In this document: in pieces, positions 55,666 to 64,000 of the stretch | Layout: every line of letters starts with the position of its first letter | How positions within the stretch are numbered: position 1 is the first letter of the stretch | DNA from: Euglena gracilis | Taxonomy: Eukaryota; Euglenida; Euglenophyceae; Euglenales | Assembly: GCA_039621445.1 (NCBI GenBank) | Contig: CP154956.1 | Location: forward strand, 83,572,474-83,636,473 | Reading direction: 5' to 3' | DNA: 64,000 nucleotides | Translations under genes and position numbers: made by a program | Notes under the pieces: model-generated | Databases searched by the model: none | Told to the model about the DNA's origin: nothing | The model's input: only the letters and a program-made list of their open reading frames with translations

Positions 55666-56268
55666 TTTGTATATATAACAAACAGTTGTGACAATTTTTG
55701 TGACAAATGTTTTGAATTTTTTACACCTAACGCTTGAAATTTTTGCATTTCACACCGTATATTTTTGCACTTCCGTTCATTTTTTTTGCATTTTATCTCA
55801 AAAATGTTTGTACCTCACCCCAAAAATATGTTATGTGCCTCCGTTCCGAAAATTATTGCACTTTGATCAGGTGTTTTGCACTTTTTCCCTTTGAAACTTC
55901 AATCGGTGTGGATGTTTTTCCATTGTGCAGTGCAACACTTTTTTTCATTGTGCAAAAATAAAATGACGGAGGGCAAATTTTTTCGGAACAAGTGCAAATA
56001 TTTTTGGGGCGCAGTGCAAAAATTTTTGAGACCTTTGGGCAAATTTTTTTGAGGGCACTAGCAAACTTTTTGACAGGTTGGGGTAAATATTTTTGCCAGC
56101 CGTGGGCAAACATTTCAGGCGCTAGGTGTAATTGTGAGAACAGTTGCGATTTATATGGCCACTTTTTACAAATCCCAGCCACTTTTGACCTTTTTGGGCC
56201 ATATTTGGCAAAAAATAGGGGTTCTCCAGGCATTTCTGGCCCAATTGGCCCTTTTGGCATACGGAGAA

Positions 56269-56426
56269 TACCATGCCCCCCCCCCCCCATATAAGACCCC
56301 CCCCTCGGGAGCCAAAATCCCAGGGGGGGTCATATGGGGGGTCTTATATGGGGGGGGGGGTCGGTCCCGGCCAGAGGGCCGGCCGAAGGCCGGCCAGGGG
56401 GGGGTCTTATATGGGGGGGCATGGTA
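56269..56426. mobile_element. TACCATGCCCC..ATATAAGACC element
   Basis: TACCATGCC and ATATAAGACCCCCC at the left return inverted as GGTCTTATATGGGGGG and GGCATGGTA at the right. A second inner hairpin reads GGCCGGCC. The pieces at 48617-48800 (ACCATGCCCC, CATATTGTACC, GTACAATATGGGG, GCATGGTACC) are a related arrangement. Confidence 0.75.
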
Positions 56427-56429
56427 CGT

Positions 56430-58670
56430 AGGTGACAGTTAGGTATAGGCATGGGTGTAAGGTGGTCGACATAGGTGTAGGTCTTTGCCAAACCTATATC
56501 TATTTTGAACCCTGGACCACATGCTATTGTGACACCATAAATGAACGATGTTATTGTCATAAACAAAGTGGATGTTATGGTGAGATAATCTGGACCTCGT
56601 GATCTTTTGACCTGCAAGGTGGACGGAATAACCATGCAACCAAATATTGTGGCCTTGGGGAGACAATGCCTCATATAGTGCCACTCGATGGAGCATTTCG
56701 TGTTTCATGGAATACCACAAGGGTGTGGCCAAGGATAAGATCACCCTTTCGGAGGAGCTCTTGAAGCTTTCCCATTCATAGCGATTATGTGCATATCAGC
56801 AATTATGTGCGTATCTTGGGTTCCCACACAGGCACCTCCCAATCAACCCCCTGGTTTTGTATTGGGTGGCATTCCAAGACAGGGAGGGGGGGGTGCTAAC
56901 AGGGGGTGGTCATATTTGGGGGGATAACCAAACCCCTGACCCAACGCATTTTTGCATTTTTTTGGGCAATGTGCAGTGTATTTTATAATATGGCGCGGCC
57001 TCTCATTTGTGGCTGGGGAAGGTCCCAAAAGTATCCATGGGATCGGGTGAGGATTATGATTGCAGTCCAAATTTCTGCCGTTATCGTTTTTTAGGCCTGC
57101 AGTTTTAGGCCAGGCCTAATTTGGGCCTAAATTTTGTCAATTTGTGCGAAAAAATATTAACTAACTAACCAACCAACTAACTGACTGGCTGACTGACTGA
57201 CTGACTGACTGACTGACTGACTGACTGACTGACTGACTGACTGACTGACTGACTGACTGACGAGTGCGGGCCCTTCATGCACTTTTCCCTTTCACAGGCT
57301 CGGGCTAAATCGGCCATATCTCGGGCGAGGCGTGGAGTTACGGGGAAATCAAAATACCTTTAGATACGGCGTTTTAAGGGCTTCAATCTTTGGTCTCTGG
57401 ACATTTTGCTTGATTCTGCTTCGATTTCGAGATATCTGGCATTTCGCGATTTTTGGGTCGATAACAACGTCCCAAAATGGCCGTTTCTCGGGCTACGGGA
57501 AAACCATGATTCGGGTAGACAGGGCGTACTTCAATTGATGTTCTAAACATTTTCTTTCATTTTGCTTCATTTTTGAGAAATTTGGGAAATTGTGTTTTTT
57601 TTTGTCCCAAAATGGGCCAAAAACGGCCAAAACCATGTCAAAAAACGAAGCCGCGGATTCGGGGCATAACTTTGGCCGGCTGCAGAGTTACCGGGCAAGC
57701 CATGTACCGTTGGATGGGACGTTGCACGGGCTTGAATTCTTCTATTGGGCCCATTGGATGAGTGGCAGCCTTGTGTTCATTTATTGCCAAAGTACACGTT
57801 TGCTTGTTGCCAAATAGACCCTGTTTTACGGTCCCTTTTTTTGGACTTGGCCCCATCAAAACAAATATAAATCAGGCCAGACGCAAGACTAGGATTAATA
57901 TAAGGTGTCAACATGTGCGGGGGTCTCTGAGAAAAATTCCTTTGGTGGTTCATGCTGGAAATTTTGGTTCTCTGGAGGTGGCCTTGAGAGCGGGGGGGGG
58001 GGGGGTCAAAAAGGGGTGTTGCCCCCCTGGTAAGCTTCGCTCTGAACCGTAAAGGATAAGAGCTCAGAGATCCCCCCTAAAAATGACACCCCTTGGGGAT
58101 TTTGTGGTGGTGTCAGTTAGAGTTATCATTTATGGGACTGTCCCACCGACCTCCTCTCCCAATCAGACAATAGGGGGGGGGGGCAACAAGGCCGTATTAA
58201 AATAACTTCATTTACCTGGACAAAAAACCCCCGCCGGCCCAGGGACAACAAGGGGGGGGGATCTCCTCTGAATCACAGAAATCGCGTTCGCAATTGTGGA
58301 TACACACCATTGATCTTGCTTCAGGACCCCCCAAAAAGTCATTTGGGTGGCCCCCATGAGATGCCGTCCCTCCCGGCCATTGGAGTGACTCTGAAGGGAT
58401 GTCGGTCAATGGAAATTTCTTTAGAAAATTAACACCCCCAAATGACCCTGACAATTTGGCAGCCTTTATCTTTTTTATCCCTGCCTGTCTCCCACCTTTG
58501 GGAATTGCGCGGCCCAGCCCAAGGAGGATGCACGTTGCAAGTGGGGCCGATCCTATTTATTTTAAGTCCAGTGTCCAGGAATATTAGGTCCGCTGGCCAT
58601 CAAAAGTGCCGCTAGCTGTAAAGCAAACATTTGCCATACACACACATATGTATACATATAAATGCATACA
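56430..58670. other. Unassigned DNA
   Basis: No gene recognised. Contains the GACT array and, at 57290-57830, low-copy DNA with GGCGTTTTAAGGGCTTCAATC / GGACGTTGCACGGGCTTGAA blocks that look like two diverged copies of one 330-base unit. Confidence 0.4.
57178..57262 (+). repeat. (GACT)n microsatellite
   Basis: About 21 units of CTGA with one CTGG. Confidence 0.97.
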
Positions 58671-58675
58671 CCCAC

Positions 58676-58859
<184 letters not shown>

Positions 58860-59018
58860 CCCCCCCCCGGCTCATCCCACCTCCTGGTTACCCCCCCCCC
58901 CGGGGTAGTGAACAGCCCGGCTGGTGCCCTCTTCCCCAAAGTCGGCTCTCCAGACTGTTGGCTTCAGCATAGACCTCTTTTCAAGGCATTTAACTGGAAG
59001 CTTGGAATTGACTTGGAG

Positions 59019-59095
59019 TCAGCTCCCCCCAATTTCAGCCTCCAGCATGTTATCGAAGATGGCTTGAGCCAAGTCAGCACCAAAGTTAATGCCGC
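59019..59095 (-). CDS. Terminal exon of an unidentified gene
   Basis: A C-rich tract ending in CAG is followed by an in-frame peptide GGINFGADLAQAIFDNMLEA and EIGGS, then a TGA stop. The composition (GC-rich third positions, amphipathic helix) resembles the certain exons in this window. I do not recognise the family. Upstream exons should lie at higher coordinates on the minus strand, beyond the recombinase element. Confidence 0.5.
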
Positions 59096-59166
59096 CTGGG
59101 GGGGGGGGAGGGCGGGAGGGGGGTGGCGGACCCCCCACCTGCCCCCCCCCTCCGGGTCACCAAATT

Positions 59167-59510
59167 TTATACAAAAATCGACTGCCACTAACGATTTTAG
59201 CAGGGGCGCCGGGCGGCCCCAAGGCGCCGAAGGCGCCAGGCCACCTTGGGGCCGCCTGGCGCCCCTGCTACAACTGTTAGTGCGGTCGATTGTTCTAAAA
59301 ACTATTTCACAGGGCCCGCACGTCTGTCTTGAACAACGTTCGACGATTAGTAACCCGTAGGGTGGATTTTTTGTCGTTTTTTTTTTGTGGTTTTAGTCAA
59401 GAAAACGGCGCCCAACTGAAAACCATTTTATAGTAACGGCACCTGTCTTGAAAATTGTTAATTACTAAACGGAGCCCCTGCTAAAATCCGTTAATGTCGA
59501 AATGAGTGAT
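59167..59510. repeat. AACGG-family repeat, left of recombinase copy 2
   Basis: Hairpin ACTAACGATTTTAGCAGGGG / CCCCTGCTACAACTGTTAGT with a GGCGCC-rich stem, then the same CTTGAACAACGTTCGAC and AACGGCGCC units as at 35699-36330. It directly precedes the recombinase-like gene. Confidence 0.75.
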
Positions 59511-59752
59511 GTGATGAAATTGGTCCGGTAAAAAGTGAAATTTGGATTCTTTATTTTTTCATAGATTGTTCTTGATGGCCAAGCGGCAAAACCTCGTGTG
59601 GGAGGCCAGTCTGAAAGCCCCTCCATCCCTGGTGTTTTTCGTTGCTGAGATGCAAAAAGCTGCTGCTGTGGTGAAAAAAAGATCCCGAGGACCCTGTTAA
59701 CGGTCCATTTTTCACGTCTCCGCCCAAAAAAAAAACGCCTGGTTCTCAGAAC

Positions 59753-60460
59753 GTGCAGCGAGCTCGTTTGGCTCATTTTTTGTCCTTCGTTGATCTTTGC
59801 GATCCACTGGGTGTGAAATACTCATCAATTGATGAGTGTTTGCGTGCGTGGGGGCGTCGCTGCATTCAGTCTGTTTTTTTGTTTGATGAGCAGGAAGCCA
59901 TTGAGGCTTGCAACAAACAACGTGAGGAACAGAATGTGTCAGTGCAAGAGACGTCGGCCGAATCTTGGCGAAATTATGTAAACGTCTTGATGCGAGTGTA
60001 CAACGAAAGGGTCCCGGATGTTGCCCTTGTGGCCTCAGCACCCCGGAAATTTCCTTTGCTGAATGAATTCATCCCACCCGCTTTGAAGCGAGAACGCGCA
60101 CACAAGGCCATCATAGCTGCTCAAAAAGAGGACTCTGAGATTGGTCTGAAGCTGAATTGTTGTCATTGTCGACACAATTCAATTCCAAGAATCTGTTGGA
60201 AAACCAGCGCTGGAACCTCCTCGTTTTTGCGTTTCGAACTGGGTTGCGTGCGGAGGTTCTTCGCCGGTTGACAGAAAAATCCCTGCAACTGACGACAAAC
60301 AGTGATGGCCAAAAACAATTGCACTTCGGGGTGGGGTCAATGAAAAATATTTTCCCCACACACACTACGCGTGCACATGCATCTGCGCGTTCTGATTCAC
60401 ATAGTCGTAATCCGTTCCATCAGTTGGACCAGCTGCCTGTCTCCCAACTCCAAGGAAACG
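59753..60460 (+). pseudogene. Tyrosine-recombinase-like gene, copy 2, frameshifted
   Basis: Frame 1 (59753-60157) has RARLAHFLSFVDLCDPLGVK and SAESWRNYVNVLMRVYNERV, homologous to copy 1. After a frame change near 60157 it continues with NLLENQRWNLLVFAFRTGLR then AEVLRRLTEKSLQL, matching the TGLR-SEL--L box that carries the first catalytic Arg of tyrosine recombinases. The H-x-x-R box and nucleophilic Tyr are absent because the coding part ends at the right-hand repeat block (about 60445). The gene sits between repeat blocks of the AACGGCGCC family on both sides, which suggests a Crypton-like mobile element. Alternative: a DIRS or Ngaro remnant. Confidence 0.55.
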
Positions 60461-60612
60461 GACGCCCCTCTGAAAATCGTTTTATATTAACGGCGCCTGT
60501 CTTGAAAATCGTTAATTACTAACGGCGCCTGTCTTGAAAATCGTTAATTACTAACGGTGCCCCTGCTAAAATCCGTTAATGTCAGTCGATTTTCAAGACA
60601 GGCATCGGGCCC
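60445..60612. repeat. AACGG-family repeat, right of recombinase copy 2
   Basis: Four units of AACGG(C/A)GCC..TGAAAATCGTT, including two near-identical CTGTCTTGAAAATCGTTAAT units, ending TGTCAGTCGATTTTCAAGAC. With 59167-59510 it brackets the recombinase-like gene. Confidence 0.7.
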
Positions 60613-60614
60613 TG

Positions 60615-61670
60615 GAAATAGGTTTTTTAAAAAATCTCTGGTGTGGAATTTTTGAATATTTGGGATTGTTTAATTGGCTAAGTAATCGGTTGCCCAAATC
60701 AGTTCATTGGGTCGGTCCTAAAAACAGCCTTTGTTCCACTCAAATTTGGAATAAACAACAGTCAATTTAGGATGTTAGCACCAAATCCGAAATCACCAAC
60801 CCAATTTTGCATTTCCAGGCCTCAAAATTAACTGTCGGGTTATTGCCCCCCCCCCCCCCGACCAGCCGATTAGCCAACTGACTATTTATATAAAATGGAC
60901 AACCATGTATGTGTGTAAAATATGTCTGTGTCATGAGACAAAAGGGTGTTTGTTCAACATATGGTGCTATGGTTTCTGTCCACTTCTTGATCTTTGTGAT
61001 CGCATTTATGCTGAATGGAGCCACTTGCATAGGGAGGTTCGTCCTGATGAATAGGCTGCACAGTGCTTTGCAGATGTGCCAGTTGCATTTGCCAAACAAT
61101 CTGGGAAGCAAAGCTCAACAAAAAGAGCATATTTTGCTCAGTTGAAGAGATGAAGGCACATGGTCAGAGATCATTTAAATTTTAGATTTGATTGCTGCTT
61201 GGAATCAAATGGTAACAGCTTTCCCTTACCTGAACAAAACACCATCATCATCTTTTCGTTTCTGAACACACATACCCGAAACCTCATTTGTGTGCCATCC
61301 CAACCATCTTGGATGTCACATGTATTCCAAATTTCCCAAACATCGGCAGCTTTTATTCTTTCAGAAATTCAGTAGCAACCATTTACCTGATTTTGCCCCG
61401 GCACTGAAACGTAACCTCTGTCTGAATTTGATTCCATAATTGTCCAATTCTATTTGAAGGTGTTGCCTCTGGGCCTTCCAGATATGACTGAGGAAAAGGA
61501 AGAAAGTCGCATTTGTTGGATTCCTTGCAATCGAGGCATTCAATCACATTCAAAAAAATTTATCGAAAGGAACCTCGAAAGGACCATATGTTTGCAACCC
61601 CCAAATCAACTCCCAGGACCGATTATCAGCAAAACCAAATAACAGCACAGGTTCTTGTCCCTCACTGGGG
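60615..61670. other. Unassigned DNA upstream of the dioxygenase exons
   Basis: AT-rich with one poly-C run at 60847. N-terminal exons of the dioxygenase would be expected here but none is recognisable. Confidence 0.4.
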
Positions 61671-61674
61671 ATTT

Positions 61675-61860
61675 GTACCCCCCCCCCCCCCCCTTATTGT
61701 CCCCCCCCCCTTTATTGTCCCTGGGCCCCGGCCGACGGGGGGTTTTTTTGGCCCGGCCAATGAAATTCCTTTGGTACCCCTTTATTGTCCCCCCCCCCCT
61801 TTATTGTCCGGTCGGGCCTCCCGGGGGCAGGTCGGTGGGACAATAAAGGGGGGGGGGTAC
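61675..61860. mobile_element. GTACCCC..TTTATTGTCC element, copy A
   Basis: Begins GTACCCCCC..TTATTGTCCC and ends GGGACAATAAAGG..GGTAC, an inverted repeat extended by TTT/AAA outside. The core has CCCTGGGCCCCGGCCGACGG and GGCCAATGAAATTCCTTTGG. Confidence 0.8.
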
Positions 61861-61929
61861 AAAGAACCCCCTCCGAACCACAGCCTGCCCCCATTCCATC
61901 CCACCCCCATCTGTTTTTGCGCGATGCAG

Positions 61930-62020
61930 CCTGCCTCCACCCGATTTGAGAGGGCTCAAAGTTTCATCACCCGCTACCGTCCCACCGGGTTGCAGACACA
62001 CCTGCCCAAGCACATTGACG
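61930..62020 (+). CDS. Dioxygenase exon A (HxD)
   Basis: Begins after GCGATGCAG, a possible acceptor, and is in frame through PASTRFERAQ to LPKHIDG. His and Asp of HID are the first two iron ligands of the fold. A GTGGTG follows the Gly codon and could serve as donor, but CATGCCA at 62029-62035 also pairs with TGGCGTG at 62532-62538 near the other end of the intron, as in the citrate synthase gene. Confidence 0.78.
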
Positions 62021-63030
62021 GTGGTGCTCATGCCAGTGCAGACCTGAAGCTCCCCCACAGGGAGATTCTTCCACAGGGGTCCCTGGGGGGCAGCCAATGA
62101 GAACCCCTTTTTTCAGCCAAATGTGCACAAGTCTCAGCAGCAATGCCCAGCAGGATTCAAAGGAATAGACAGAAAATACCACAGACGGGCTGTGAGCCTG
62201 TTGTGAAATCCATTTTCACTTCCAGGCTGTGCCGAAATTTTTTTGGATAAGTCAAAGGTGTCAAAAATGGTTGTTTTTTTTTGAGGGTTTTGGGGGTGGG
62301 TTTGCCTCAAAATGTTGGAAGGAGCTGCTAACAATTTTGAAATCCTGTGTATTGAGAATCTTCAGATTTTTATTGTACGTTGAAATATCCAGTTGGATTT
62401 GGTTTTTTGCCAGTTTTTGGGTACCCGCCAGGTCCCAGCAGTCGGTTGCATTGGTTCACTTCAAATTGATGCATTCCCCGCCAATCCGCTGTGGTCTTGA
62501 GCTTTTCTTGGAATGCACTCCATATCCACGTTGGCGTGCTCCGACGTGGATGGGTCATTCATCCTGCAGCTGCCGACCGACGAGGCCTTCGAGGGCGGAG
62601 GCCTGACCATCTGGGACGGCCCTGGCAGGGACATTGGCAACCCCCTCCTCCAGGAGGGGCGAACCCTCGCGACCTTTCCCCACACCACCTGTGGATGGAA
62701 CCTTGATTCGGAGTCAAAATTGCCAAAAATGCGTGAACTCTGATTGGATCTTTTTTTGGACCCAAAGCATCTAAAAAAAGGTCATGTGGCATTATATGTG
62801 ATGTCACCCTTGTCACACATGACTTGTCAAAACTAAAAATTCCCCCAGTCCCCCCCCCCTGCCGACCCGTACGCTGGCAGTGGCCTTTTCTCCATCTCTC
62901 CCACTTGCTGCCACTGGCCCTCGGCTGGCCCAAATGAAAGCACCCAGTACGTGTACGACCTGGATGTGGGTGGGGTCTGCTTCCTGGACGGGCAGGTGTG
63001 GCACCAAAGCAACCCGCCGGGCCTTCTGCT
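61930..63030 (+). CDS. 2-oxoglutarate/Fe(II)-dependent dioxygenase (partial gene)
   Basis: Three plus-strand exons together give the core of a 2OG-Fe(II) oxygenase (prolyl-4-hydroxylase-like double-stranded beta helix), an iron enzyme that hydroxylates its substrate using 2-oxoglutarate and oxygen. Exon A (61930-62020) has FITRYRPTGLQTHLPKHIDG with the HxD iron ligands at 62011-62019. Exon B (62546-62626) has VDGSFILQLPTDEAFEGGGL followed by TIWDGPG, the typical FEGGG turn. Exon C (62939-63030) has VYDLDVGGVCFLDGQVWHQS with the distal iron-ligand His at 63002-63004. The C-terminal Arg that binds 2OG should lie further on and was not found; upstream exons are also missing. Substrate cannot be predicted. 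Confidence 0.82.
62546..62626 (+). CDS. Dioxygenase exon B (FEGGG)
   Basis: Encodes VDGSFILQLPTDEAFEGGGL plus TIWDGPG, matching the strand-turn segment S--I-LN----FEGGGT-F that follows the HxD motif. No AG precedes the first codons, so the 5' border is by homology. Confidence 0.8.
62939..63030 (+). CDS. Dioxygenase exon C (distal His)
   Basis: Encodes STQYVYDLDVGGVCFLDGQV then WHQSNPPG, matching the G-D-L-F-G---H-G-PV segment in which the His is the third iron ligand. The frame stays open for about 20 further codons. Confidence 0.8.
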
Positions 63031-63059
63031 GCAGGGACAGCCAGCCATCTGTGAACCAT

Positions 63060-64000
63060 CATCCTCGCATGAGCTTGAGAGGGGGAAAAACAGAAATACA
63101 AAACCCCCAAGTCCCCCCCAATAACAACCCCCCCAATAGGAGTCTGTTCCCTTGTTTTCCGCCAAAAATCAAAACAAGACTTGTTTTTTTTTCAAACTTC
63201 GCCGATTTTTCTGCCATTTTTTGTAGATTTTTCATTGAATGTGGCCGGAAGGGATTTTTTTTTGTCATTAAGGGCTGCCCTGTGAAGCACCAAAGGTTTT
63301 CCCCTTTGCACACAAACAGGGACTCTCAAATAGAAGTCCCCCCTCCGCTTTTCCGCAATACATTTCTTTCATTTTTTGCAAACCCCCCCTTGGGGGGATG
63401 CCGCAGCCAGCCCCGGTTTTGGCCCAGCCCAGTTGCAGCAGCACCTCCCGGGGGGGGGGGGGAGTGCTGTCATCCCAGCCAGCCCCTTTTTTTGTCCAGC
63501 CAAAATATTTTCGGTGCGAAGTGCTGAAATTTTTTTTAAAAGTGTTCAAAATGGCCAAAAATGGTGTTTTGGGCCTGTTTTTTTTTGAGTGTTTTTTGGG
63601 GTGGGGTTGGCAGATGCTCTTTTTTTATAGCTGTGTTTTGCAAGTCATTTTTGGCCCAGCCCAGCCCAGATACAGTCGACATGCAGCCTCCCCTTCGGGG
63701 GGGGGGGGTTGTGTGCAACTGGTGTATGACGCGTTTCAGATTTGTGTCGCTCATCAAAAAAGCCCCCAAAGTTCTGCCGCCCCCCCCCCTCCTGAAACGG
63801 CTGCAAGTCTCAGTCGCATTTGAGAACTTCCTGGATCTTTGTTTGAATGGATGGAACCATTGGGAGATGCCCACCCCCAATATTTGGATTTTCGACGTTG
63901 TTTTCAAACAGTTGTTTCCAGAGGCCGGACTACCTTCCAGCGCAGATTGCCCACCCCAATTACCAGTGGTGAGCGGTGGGTTTTGGTGGTCTTCTACCGG
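63060..64000. other. Unassigned DNA at the right edge
   Basis: T-rich stretches alternate with two related G/C-run hairpins containing TTTTGGCCCAGCCCAG (63415-63435 and 63650-63670). The last dioxygenase exon may lie here or beyond the window. Confidence 0.4.

Noticed and set aside
58962-59100. Plus-strand ORF FKAFNWKLGIDLESAPPN
   Set aside because: No donor follows it (it runs into a G run), whereas the minus strand has a poly-C tract, CAG and a frame ending in a stop, so the minus-strand exon is preferred.
62559-63165. Long minus-strand ORFs over the dioxygenase
   Set aside because: Antisense shadows of GC-rich exons; only the plus strand shows HxD, FEGGG and distal His in order.

Overview
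The window is nuclear DNA of a eukaryote, most likely a unicellular alga or flagellate of the Euglenozoa (euglenid-like). The reasons are: (i) recognisable genes exist only as short, GC-rich exons (45-190 bases) scattered over many kilobases; (ii) several introns of the citrate synthase gene have neither GT nor AG ends, yet their two ends are complementary just inside the splice points, the known hallmark of euglenid nonconventional introns; (iii) a long TTAGGG/TAGGG array is present; (iv) DNA transposons and small inverted-repeat elements ending in poly-C/poly-G are everywhere. The taxon is an inference; no rRNA or marker gene is present to settle it.

Left part (1-14.4 kb): mostly low-complexity and unassigned DNA with a few weak candidate exons (about 1.63, 3.47, 6.2, 10.94 and 12.1 kb). 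A 4.2-kb TAGGG/TTAGGG array (6.39-10.56 kb) is interrupted by a 1768-bp element with 25-bp terminal inverted repeats and an 8-bp target duplication (hAT style).

Middle (14.47-31.0 kb, minus strand): one citrate synthase gene, reconstructed here as twelve exons plus a possible first exon, running right to left over about 16.5 kb. Its introns hold several inverted-repeat elements and one unexplained plus-strand ORF.

Right-middle (31-60.6 kb): a transposon graveyard. It holds hAT transposase exons (34.8-37.3 kb minus, 39.25-40.5 kb plus), a pogo/CENP-B-type DDE transposase split by introns and by a small element (41.7-44.4 kb), two related tyrosine-recombinase-like genes each bracketed by its own palindromic repeats (49.3-50.5 kb minus, 59.2-60.6 kb plus), a PHD-like zinc-finger fragment between palindromes (51.9-53.0 kb), and many families of short inverted-repeat elements, some with clear target duplications and some nested.

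Right end (61.9-63.1 kb, plus strand): part of a 2-oxoglutarate/Fe(II)-dependent dioxygenase gene in which the HxD motif, the core strand and the distal His lie on three exons. A terminal exon of an unidentified minus-strand gene lies at 59.02-59.10 kb. No tRNA, rRNA or CRISPR was seen. Exon limits are by eye and mostly good to a few bases only.
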